DNA of 51,035 bases from an uncultured Burkholderiales bacterium (GTDB lineage: Bacteria; Pseudomonadota; Gammaproteobacteria; Burkholderiales; Burkholderiaceae_C), in NCBI GenBank assembly GCA_903896615.1, contig CAITYM010000082.1, positions 1 to 51,035 of the forward strand, given 5' to 3'. Below are positions 9,563 to 16,780 of the stretch, one piece after another (the stretch's first letter is position 1; every line of letters starts with the position of its first letter). The position numbers and the translations under genes were made by a program. Below the pieces are notes generated by a model. That model did not search any database. It was not told where the DNA came from and worked only from the letters and a program-made list of their open reading frames with translations.

Positions 9563-10015
9563 AATGTAAGTATCGATTTTTGATGTATTTCACACTTATC
9601 CATCTAGCTTTCTGATGGTTGATAGAATTATTTTAATATTGTACGGTCTTGTTGACTTATAACTGGCTGCCGATATTTATTCCTAGTACGCGTTGTATTA
9701 TTTTTGACTTCACTTTTTCCTTCATAATTCCTTTTTGCTATCGATTAATACAAAAATAGAAGCTGTTAGATACGAATCTGAAATTTTTATCAAGTTATTA
9801 AGCCGTGACAGTTGGTAAACCCTTTGCAGTTATGAGATTGGTGTCGATAATTTATTTAATTGACATATTAGCTCAAAATGCCATTTTTTATACTTTAAAA
9901 CCACATTTTTCTTATTAAATCGCACGCCTATATATTTTTAACATTAGCAATAGAATAATTTGTGAGTTTTTGCGTATGATGGTTATCTATTTGATTAACC
10001 ACCTCAAAATAATTT
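9563..10015. other. AT-rich divergent region between caspase-like and beta-barrel genes
   Basis: This 453-base spacer separates a leftward caspase-like gene from a rightward beta-barrel/caspase pair, so it probably carries both promoters. It is markedly AT-rich and I see no reading frame. Near the beta-barrel start there is a dyad at 9981-10000, GGTTA and TAACC around a 10-base centre, a candidate operator. I could not assign firm -35/-10 boxes among the many A/T runs. Confidence 0.5.
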
Positions 10016-10660
10016 ATGAAATTTACCAAAATTACCATCTCTTGTTTATTTGCCGCTCTTGGCTCAGTCGCTCTTGCTCAATCTAAAACTGATTCAGGCT
10101 TTTACGGTATAGGAACTTTTGGCACCAGCACAATTAATGGAAACCTTAATGCTACAGGTGGTGGTGCGGGGGTCTCGCAAACACAAGGAAATGGTTGGCA
10201 AATCGGTTTGGGGTTCGACTTAAACAAATACCTTGCCTTTGAGGGAACCTACGGTCAATTATTCAAGTCTGTCAGTGATTTGAGTATGCCAGGAGTTAAT
10301 TGGACCAATAACTCTGCAACCAATGCGTCTGGTTTTAATTTTTCTGCTCTTGGTAAGTTCAACATCTTGGAAAATACTGAATTATTCGCGGGTCCAGCGA
10401 TCATGCTTGGCTCAGTTAATTCAAAGGCTTTCCAGAATGCTCAAGGTACGATACAAAAAAGTGATGAGACCAAAAACTTTAATCCAATGGGTCTTACTGC
10501 AGGTGTAAATTTTGCACTTGATCGTAAAACTAGTATTCGTGTCTCTTACAGTGCATTTAAGAGCTTTACCTGGGATCACGCTGCAGGAGTTAATACTAAT
10601 GCTTATTCAGAATCGGACAAGGTCTCTGCACTTAATTTAGGATTGATTGTTAAGTTTTAA
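10016..10660 (+). CDS. outer-membrane beta-barrel protein, OmpW/OmpA-barrel-like
   Basis: A 214-residue exported protein. The signal peptide (about 1-21, ending SVALA) precedes alternating hydrophobic/polar strands separated by Gly/Asn turns, such as GFYGIGTFG, GWQIGLGFDL, LAFEGTYG, ELFAGPAIM and SIRVSYSAF. The chain ends in LNLGLIVKF, with the C-terminal Phe that targets BAM substrates. The size fits an eight-strand barrel of the outer-membrane beta-barrel domain group, without an OmpA peptidoglycan-binding domain. The next gene, a secreted caspase-like protein, starts 30 bases later on the same strand, so the two look like one transcription unit. Confidence 0.82.
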   Translation: MKFTKITISCLFAALGSVALAQSKTDSGFYGIGTFGTSTINGNLNATGGGAGVSQTQGNGWQIGLGFDLNKYLAFEGTYGQLFKSVSDLSMPGVNWTNNSATNASGFNFSALGKFNILENTELFAGPAIMLGSVNSKAFQNAQGTIQKSDETKNFNPMGLTAGVNFALDRKTSIRVSYSAFKSFTWDHAAGVNTNAYSESDKVSALNLGLIVKF

Positions 10661-10690
10661 TAGTTTCCTTGATTACTGTTTGAGTCAAAA

Positions 10691-12184
10691 TTGAAGATAA
10701 CAAAAAATTTAACTCGTTTTTTCATTCTTCTGTTAATCTCTGGTTTTGCTAATGCACAGGGCATTTTGCCATCTTGGATGAGGAGAGACTCTGGGGCAGT
10801 TGATGCTCAAGTTATCTCTCCCCCTTCTAAGAATAAGGAACTTGTAGATCAAAAGCAACCAGAGATTCCCAAGCTAATTGTTGATATAACAAGTTTGGAA
10901 GTTGCGGCTAACGGCGAGACTACCATTACTATCAATAAAGGCGCTCAATCGGCTTCAATTGCTTCAGTTACAGCAAATGGTGTGGAGTTGGGCGGTTTTA
11001 CTGAAAAATCTAAATCCATTAGGCGTTATTTGCCGAATGGTAAAACCTCGATCGCTTTTGAGGTAACTGATGAATATGGGCAAAAATTCTCTAAAGTACT
11101 CAGCTTTGATCGCGCAGCCTCTATTACGCAACAAAAACCTGACGCAATTCCAAAACTTGTGGCGAGAGTTACTAGCAGTGACATGGCCTCCAACGGGGAA
11201 GTCCTTATAACTATTACCAACGAGAGTGTTGAGAATAAGATTGCTTCCCTCACTGTTAACGGATTTGAGTTAGGTGGATTCTCAGATAAGTCCAAATCCA
11301 TCAAGAGGTACATGCCTGTTGGGAAAACAAACCTATCATTTGAATTAATGGACGAGTATGGACAAAAATTTACACAAAACTTAAGTTTTGATAGAGCTAC
11401 TCCTGTTGGAACTGATCAATTTGCCCAAATGCCAGTTCAAGTCGTCACTCAAGATTCTCAAATTCCGCAATTGCTCCCACCAACTAACAAAAAAGTTGCA
11501 GCATTGGTGATTGGTAATTCTAATTACGTAATTAGCCCATTACTGAATCCTAAGAATGATGCTACGGATGTAGCCAATAAGCTCGAAGCGATGGGATACA
11601 AAGTGAGGCGGGTGATAGACGGGGACAGAAGGACCATGCTTAAAAACTTGGCCGCCTTCAGAGAGGAGGCAGAGAAGGCAGACGTTGGTTTCGTTTATTA
11701 CGCTGGCCACGGCGTTCAAGTTGGAGGTGTTAACTACATTTTGCCAATCGACTTTAATCTTGAAAGTGGTATGGCATCAATTCAGTTTGATGGAATAGCC
11801 GTAAATCAAATGCTCGAGAATTTTGTTCCAACAGAAACAAAACTAGCATTTTTAGATGCATGCCGCGATAACCCTTTATCACGAAGTTTGTCTAAAACTA
11901 GAGGCGGTTCCACTTCAGGCTTAGCTGCGATGGACGCAGTAAGCGGCACTTTGATATCCTTTTCTACCAAGGATGGCAGCGTAGCTCAAGACGGCAATGG
12001 TCGAAATAGTCCATACACTAAGGCGCTACTAACTCATTTAGGCGACCAAGTTGACGTATCTGTAATGTTGCGCCGTGTCCGACAAAAGGTTATAGACGAA
12101 ACGCAAGGCAAGCAAGTTCCTTGGGACTACGGTTCATTAGTTGGTGATGAGCTTGTACTTGGAGGCAGAAAAGCTACAAAATAA
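10691..12184 (+). CDS. secreted caspase-like protein with duplicated N-terminal domain
   Basis: A 497-residue exported protein. It has a signal peptide (about 1-22), a short linker, two tandem copies of an 84-residue domain (59-142 and 153-236) and a C-terminal caspase p20-like domain (about 265-490). The dyad is His340 (YYAGHG) and Cys391 (FLDACRDNP). The two copies share the pattern IPKL, then NGE, I-N or ITN, NG-ELGGF-KSKSI-RY-P-GKT, and DEYGQKF ending LSFDRA; they look like small beta-sandwich modules but I cannot name the family. The start is TTG at 10691, with an in-frame stop at 10670-10672 and no ATG between. It follows the beta-barrel gene by 30 bases. The two caspases differ in everything outside the protease core. 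Confidence 0.85.
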   Translation: MKITKNLTRFFILLLISGFANAQGILPSWMRRDSGAVDAQVISPPSKNKELVDQKQPEIPKLIVDITSLEVAANGETTITINKGAQSASIASVTANGVELGGFTEKSKSIRRYLPNGKTSIAFEVTDEYGQKFSKVLSFDRAASITQQKPDAIPKLVARVTSSDMASNGEVLITITNESVENKIASLTVNGFELGGFSDKSKSIKRYMPVGKTNLSFELMDEYGQKFTQNLSFDRATPVGTDQFAQMPVQVVTQDSQIPQLLPPTNKKVAALVIGNSNYVISPLLNPKNDATDVANKLEAMGYKVRRVIDGDRRTMLKNLAAFREEAEKADVGFVYYAGHGVQVGGVNYILPIDFNLESGMASIQFDGIAVNQMLENFVPTETKLAFLDACRDNPLSRSLSKTRGGSTSGLAAMDAVSGTLISFSTKDGSVAQDGNGRNSPYTKALLTHLGDQVDVSVMLRRVRQKVIDETQGKQVPWDYGSLVGDELVLGGRKATK

Positions 12185-12335
12185 GTAGCCTAATCCTCTC
12201 ATAAATAAGAGATGTAGTGAGTATTTAAAATTATCCGTCTTTTGTGGAGGCCTCCCTAGTCTCTAACCGCATATATGATTTAGCTACTGCTAGGTTTATA
12301 TTTACATCAAAACTATAACTATCTGCTATTCGACA

Positions 12336-12429
12336 TGGCGGAAAGAGAGGGATTCGAACCCTCGATACGGAAATAAAACCGTATGCCTGATTTCGAGTCA
12401 GGTGCATTCGACCACTCTGCCATCTTTCC
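12336..12429 (-). tRNA. tRNA-Ser(CGA)
   Basis: The minus strand folds as a class II tRNA. The acceptor arms GGAAAGA and TCTTTCC are followed by discriminator G and an encoded CCA (12336-12338). The anticodon stem CCTGA/TCAGG encloses a loop with CGA, which reads UCG codons. A long variable arm (ACGG...CCGT) and the T-loop TTCGAAT are present. The length of 94 bases with CCA is normal for tRNA-Ser. Confidence 0.96.
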
Positions 12430-12520
12430 GGTTAAGTTAGATTCTAACCAAGTGCCAATTAGGGAACAATTCAAGCCTCCAGAATAAGGGCACAATATGC
12501 GCTAGCAAAGGAGCACTTGG

Positions 12521-13012
12521 ATGATTCAAACTTTAAATACAGCAGGGGTAACTAGGCAGGTTGTTGCTACCCATAAAAGTGGTTTATTTCGAAGCACAGC
12601 AATCTTGTTGTGTTTTCTTGCTTGCTCATTTTGCTGTCAAAGTACTTTGGCGGATGACTTTAAGATGAATTGTGATGTTCAGGGAACTATCCCTGCGATG
12701 CCTGATAAAGTGATCGCACCAGCCCGTGTAGCCCTCGTTATTCAAACTCTTGGTAATAATATTTTTATTCAAATTGTGGGCCCTAGTCCATACGAGATGA
12801 AGGTCAGTACTTTGGCTACAAAGGTTATGTCCGGATCTAATTTGACCAATCCCAAACATTTGGGCGTTAGGGCAAAAAACAAGGAAACAGGTCAAGAAAG
12901 TGAGCTTGTGATTGATCAAAAAACAGTCACCTTAAGCGGATACAACGATATTGACTATCAAAAGCAAATTGTTCGTTTGGCTATAACTGGGCAATGTATC
13001 TTGCCAAAGTAA
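12521..13012 (+). CDS. small exported protein of unknown function
   Basis: A 163-residue protein with an unusually late hydrophobic signal region (about 23-43: SGLFRSTAILLCFLACSFCC), ending near STLADD, so the mature periplasmic part begins around residue 45. The start is well supported by AAAGGAG nine bases upstream. The mature domain (about 118 residues) looks all-beta and has two cysteines, CDVQG near its start and QCILPK at its end, that could form a disulfide. I do not recognise the family. It stands alone between tRNA-Ser and the marR efflux operon, with a hairpin terminator candidate behind it. Confidence 0.72.
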   Translation: MIQTLNTAGVTRQVVATHKSGLFRSTAILLCFLACSFCCQSTLADDFKMNCDVQGTIPAMPDKVIAPARVALVIQTLGNNIFIQIVGPSPYEMKVSTLATKVMSGSNLTNPKHLGVRAKNKETGQESELVIDQKTVTLSGYNDIDYQKQIVRLAITGQCILPK

Positions 13013-13059
13013 TTAGTACTTTATTATTTATTTAATTACTTTCTTGATTTAAATATAGT

Positions 13060-13086
13060 AAAAACCCTAGGCAATTTACGGTTTTT
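13060..13086 (+). terminator. Rho-independent terminator candidate
   Basis: Perfect 7-base arms AAAAACC and GGTTTTT enclose a 13-base loop, and the right arm itself ends in five T's. It lies 48 bases after the stop of the small exported protein gene and just before the marR operator region. The stem is GC-poor, so the strength is uncertain. Confidence 0.45.
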
Positions 13087-13092
13087 AATAGG

Positions 13093-13119
13093 TTGATTAG
13101 TCAATAGTTGTCTAATCAA
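13093..13119. promoter_or_regulatory. MarR-type operator in front of marR efflux operon
   Basis: Perfect 8-base arms TTGATTAG (13093-13100) and CTAATCAA (13112-13119) are separated by 11 bases. The left half also forms a tighter dyad, TTGA-TTAG-TCAA. The sequence resembles the TTGA/TCAA-rich palindromes bound by MarR-family dimers. It ends 16 bases before the marR start codon, the expected site for autoregulation of the regulator and the pump genes behind it. Confidence 0.6.
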
Positions 13120-13135
13120 GTAAATTACAGGGGTT

Positions 13136-13648
13136 ATGAAACTCCCCACAGACTCATCTGCGAGTATTCCGTTTTACGTGCCAGGGCAATACAAGCCCGA
13201 GCAGAGCTTGGGTTACCTCATGAAGAAGGTGATTTCATCCATTTTGCTTGAGGCCGATCGTCGCTTGGCAATATTTGATTTAACTTATGTGCAGTGGTTG
13301 CCACTTTATAAGCTAGTTCAAGATGAGGATGTCACTTTGGCTTCACTTTCAAGGGATCTTCAGATCGATCCAGCTGCCATGTCTAGGTCTTTAGACCGCA
13401 TTGAGCTAAAAGGTTTGATACACCGCAGAAGATCGCTCACTGACCGCAGGGTTGTTCACTTGGAGCTATCTAGTGAAGGGCGCGAAATTGCAGAAGACGT
13501 AAAGGGCGTGCTCGCTGATGTCTTGAACGATCATCTTAAAGGGTTCACCCTTGAGGAGTGGTCAACAATGCTAGTTTTGCTAAAGCGAATGCTGTTAAAC
13601 GGAGACGCGCTGCGTGAGTCGGCAACCCACAAAGCACAATTTGCTTGA
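13136..13648 (+). CDS. MarR-family transcriptional regulator
   Basis: A 170-residue winged-helix regulator. The core DNA-binding part is visible as VTLASLSRDLQIDPAAMSRS (recognition region, about 63-83) and GLIHRRRSLTDRRVVHLELS (the wing, about 91-110), with dimerisation helices at both ends. MarR proteins are usually repressors released by phenolic or other small ligands. AGGGG precedes the start codon. It is the first gene of an operon encoding a complete tripartite pump, and the dyad at 13093-13119 overlaps the probable promoter, so it is most likely the local EmrR-like repressor. Confidence 0.9.
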   Translation: MKLPTDSSASIPFYVPGQYKPEQSLGYLMKKVISSILLEADRRLAIFDLTYVQWLPLYKLVQDEDVTLASLSRDLQIDPAAMSRSLDRIELKGLIHRRRSLTDRRVVHLELSSEGREIAEDVKGVLADVLNDHLKGFTLEEWSTMLVLLKRMLLNGDALRESATHKAQFA

Positions 13649-13709
13649 ACTACGAACCTAACAGAAGTTTCAAAGTCCAAATACTTTCATCTTATTTATT
13701 AACCCAATC

Positions 13710-15407
13710 ATGACGTTACAAATTGACACCACATATTTTCTGAGTGCTAAGCCTGGTCGGGTTACCCAGTACTTGGGTCACAAAAAAATTCCACATGCAC
13801 TTACAAGTTTGTGTGTGGCACTTGCACTGGGTGGATGTGCGACGCCAGGGGCGGACCATGTGCAGCTCGAATCTTTGAGTCCTAAGCAAGTTGGCTTTAC
13901 AAGCCAGCCGACTTCAGATTTTTCAGCGCAGTGGTGGAAGGAGTTGGGTGATGAGAACTTAAATAGTTTGATCAACGCAGCTTTGAAAGACAGGCCAACC
14001 ATGATGATTGCAAAATCTAGGGTCTACAAAGCCATGTCTTTGACTCAACTCAGTGAGTCCGCTAGCATGCCGCAAATTGGATTGGGTTTGGACAGTATGC
14101 GCCAAGGTTACAGCACCAATGGTCTCTTTGGCGGCTTATTAAAAGGCACAGGCTTGCAGACAAATACGACTTCTACGTTTCAAGCCGGCTTGAATTGGAA
14201 TATAGACTTGTGGGGCATGCATGCCTCACAAACGGCAGCGGCTATTGGTGAAACAAAAGCTTTAGAAGCTGATTTAGCTACAGCTGCACTGCTCACAGCA
14301 GCTCAGGTAACTCAGGGCTATATTAATCTCGCAAAAATGGGAACCCAACTTGATGTGGCCGAACGGGCTATGGAGCAACGTCAAGAGATCTATAACTTGA
14401 CCAAGGCGCGATTACAAGTCGGACTCGATACCAAAGTGGAGGTCTCCCAAGCGCAGAGTTACTATTATGAAGCCCGGGTACAGCGAGAGATAGTACTTGA
14501 GCAAATGGATCTGATTCGTCATCAGTTAGCCGCATTAACGGCCCAGCCAATGGACGCTTTAGACAAAGTTTCACCAAGACTTGCTCAATTAAAGTTTGCT
14601 GAAATTCCAGCAGTAGTTGGAGCTGATTTGTTGGGTCGCCGTCCAGACATAGTTGCTGCACGTTGGCGCATAGAGGCGGCCACTCATGATGTGAGCGCTG
14701 CTAAAAAACAGTTTTATCCAAACATCAATCTAAACGGCTACGCTGGCTATAACGCACTCAAATCAAATCCATTGATTAACGGAAATAGCAAAGAATTCGG
14801 TATAGACCCAGCCATTAGCTTGCCTATTTTTGATGGAGGTCGCCTAAGAGCTCAACTCGGATCTAAACGTGCAGAGTTAGACGCAGCTATTGCTCAGTAC
14901 AACGAAACAATCACCCAGGCTGCGAGAGAGAGTAGTGATGTACTCGCATCCACTCAATCAATTGTTAAGCAAAGAGTAGAGCAACAAGACGCACTTGATA
15001 GCGCAAAAACTGCCTATGAGTTGTCCCTAGAGCGTTATAAAGCCGGAATTGGGAATTATTTGATTGTGCTCAACACCGAGAGCCAATGGCTTTCTCAGCA
15101 AAGACTCTATGTTGATCTACAAGCAAGGCAACTGGATACAAGAGTGGCTTTGGTCAAGGCATTGGGTGGTGGTTGGCACTCCTCAGCTGCCGAGCAGCCC
15201 AAACAATTATCCGCTGCTGAGAGTTCACAAAATGTGGTGACCTCAGTGAATAAAAATCAGAATAAAGTTGTCTTACCTGCAAAGAGCGTATCGATAGAAA
15301 CTCAGCTGAATAAAGAAGCAGTAAAGAGCAATCAAGACACGATTTCAAAAGCTGATGCTGAAAAGGCTCAGTCTGAGGGCGCCATGTTACTTGGCTCAAA
15401 TCAGTAA
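13710..15407 (+). CDS. NodT/OprM-type outer-membrane efflux lipoprotein
   Basis: This is the outer-membrane channel of a tripartite efflux pump (565 residues). A signal with lipobox LGGC near residue 44 predicts lipidation, as in OprM/NodT proteins. Two repeats of the outer-membrane efflux domain follow, with the characteristic WWKELGDENLNSLINAALKD (about 75-94), LDVAERAMEQRQEIYNLTKA, LLGRRPDIVAARWRIEAA and LPIFDGGRLRAQ segments. The last 90 residues are a polar Ser/Gln/Lys-rich tail beyond the usual family end. It lies between marR and the adaptor gene, spaced 62 and 69 bases, all on one strand. Confidence 0.92.
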   Translation: MTLQIDTTYFLSAKPGRVTQYLGHKKIPHALTSLCVALALGGCATPGADHVQLESLSPKQVGFTSQPTSDFSAQWWKELGDENLNSLINAALKDRPTMMIAKSRVYKAMSLTQLSESASMPQIGLGLDSMRQGYSTNGLFGGLLKGTGLQTNTTSTFQAGLNWNIDLWGMHASQTAAAIGETKALEADLATAALLTAAQVTQGYINLAKMGTQLDVAERAMEQRQEIYNLTKARLQVGLDTKVEVSQAQSYYYEARVQREIVLEQMDLIRHQLAALTAQPMDALDKVSPRLAQLKFAEIPAVVGADLLGRRPDIVAARWRIEAATHDVSAAKKQFYPNINLNGYAGYNALKSNPLINGNSKEFGIDPAISLPIFDGGRLRAQLGSKRAELDAAIAQYNETITQAARESSDVLASTQSIVKQRVEQQDALDSAKTAYELSLERYKAGIGNYLIVLNTESQWLSQQRLYVDLQARQLDTRVALVKALGGGWHSSAAEQPKQLSAAESSQNVVTSVNKNQNKVVLPAKSVSIETQLNKEAVKSNQDTISKADAEKAQSEGAMLLGSNQ

Positions 15408-15475
15408 TTTAGATTTTTTTAGAAACTTAAAGCAGTTCATCATCCATACCCAATACTATATTTAGCGAGAACAAT

Positions 15476-16699
15476 ATGTCCGAAAATTTATCAAGCAAAG
15501 CATCAACCAGAAAACGTGGGCTCATGGTGGTTGGATTAGTGGTTGGTACCGTTGCCATTGTGTGGGGAGGCTATCAGTTCTTTTACGGTAAATACCACAT
15601 TAGCACCGACAACGCGTATGTTGCAGGAAACGTGATTCAGATTACCCCTCAAGTTAGCGGCACTGTCGTCTCTATTCAAGCTGATGAGACTGATTTTGTT
15701 AAAGCCGGTGAACTACTGGTCAAGATTGATCCAGCAGATGCTAAGGTTGCGCTTGAGCAAGCGCGCGCCCAACTAGAGCAAACCATTCGTGAAGTTAAGA
15801 CGCTCTTTGCAAACAACGAGGCCCTGCGAGCGCAGGTGAATTTGCGAGAAGCAGATTTCACGAAAGCAGAGGTGGAGTTGGCCAGAGCTCAGGATGATGT
15901 CAAGCGAAGGACTCCGCTTTTAAACAGCGGTGCCGTTGGTCAAGAGGAGTTTAACCACGTTAACGCTCAACTGGCTTCCGCGAAGAGTTCGGCCCAAGCA
16001 GCCCAATCGGCTGTGATCGCTGCTAAGGAGCAACTCTTAGCGTCACTCACTCAAACCGAAGGTACTACAGTTGAGCATCACCCCAACGTAGAACGTGCTG
16101 CTGCGCGTTACCGCGAAGCATACCTTGCACTTGAGCGCGTAGAGTTGGTCTCACCCATTGATGGACACATTGCCAAGCGAGGCGTGCAAGTTGGACAACG
16201 CGTACAAGCAGGCTCTCCTTTAATGACGATCGTTGCATTGAACCAACTGTGGGTTGATGCAAACTTTAAAGAGAGTCAACTGCAAGATATTCGGATTGGA
16301 CAGCCCGTTGAGTTGGAGGCAGATGTTTATGGTCAAAAAACTGTTTTCCACGGCAAGGTCGCAGGACTCGGTGCAGGTACAGGATCTGCATTCTCGTTAT
16401 TGCCTGCACAAAATGCAACGGGTAACTGGATTAAAGTTGTTCAACGTGTACCTGTTCGTATTGCCTTAGATGATGGAGAACTTGCCAAACATCCATTGAG
16501 AGTGGGTCTATCTATGGATGTAACTATTGATACAAAAGATCAAACCGGTAAGGCATTGGCGGATATGCCTAGAACCACGCCAACCTCTGCAACAACAGTC
16601 TATGAGGTGCAAAGTACCCAAGCCGATGAAGAGGTTAAGAAAATTTTAGCCGCTCAACTAAGTCGCAGCGCAGCGCAGGGTTCAAAGTCCAATAAATGA
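15476..16699 (+). CDS. emrA: HlyD/EmrA-family membrane fusion protein
   Basis: The periplasmic adaptor joins the inner-membrane pump to the outer-membrane channel. It has one N-terminal membrane anchor (about 15-34), then a biotinyl-lipoyl half-motif (STDNAYVAGNVIQITPQVSG, about 43-62). A long alpha-hairpin with Gln/Ala/Glu heptads (about 90-200) follows, then the second lipoyl half (LVSPIDGHIAKRGVQVGQRV) and a beta-barrel domain. The 407-residue length and order fit EmrA. The C-terminal 50 residues are polar and variable. The symbol is given by family; the drug range is not known. Confidence 0.9.
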   Translation: MSENLSSKASTRKRGLMVVGLVVGTVAIVWGGYQFFYGKYHISTDNAYVAGNVIQITPQVSGTVVSIQADETDFVKAGELLVKIDPADAKVALEQARAQLEQTIREVKTLFANNEALRAQVNLREADFTKAEVELARAQDDVKRRTPLLNSGAVGQEEFNHVNAQLASAKSSAQAAQSAVIAAKEQLLASLTQTEGTTVEHHPNVERAAARYREAYLALERVELVSPIDGHIAKRGVQVGQRVQAGSPLMTIVALNQLWVDANFKESQLQDIRIGQPVELEADVYGQKTVFHGKVAGLGAGTGSAFSLLPAQNATGNWIKVVQRVPVRIALDDGELAKHPLRVGLSMDVTIDTKDQTGKALADMPRTTPTSATTVYEVQSTQADEEVKKILAAQLSRSAAQGSKSNK

Positions 16700-16701
16700 G
16701 T

Positions 16702-16732
16702 TCACTTCAAATAATAGGCTTTATTGAAGTGA
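16702..16732 (+). promoter_or_regulatory. hairpin between adaptor and pump genes
   Basis: Perfect 9-base arms TCACTTCAA and TTGAAGTGA enclose 13 bases in the 81-base gap between the adaptor and pump genes. There is no T-run after it, so it is better read as an mRNA processing or stability hairpin, or as an operator, than as a full terminator. Confidence 0.45.
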
Positions 16733-16780
16733 TCTTGTTCCATTAATTTTTGCTACGAGTTATATTAAAAAGATGAAGCC

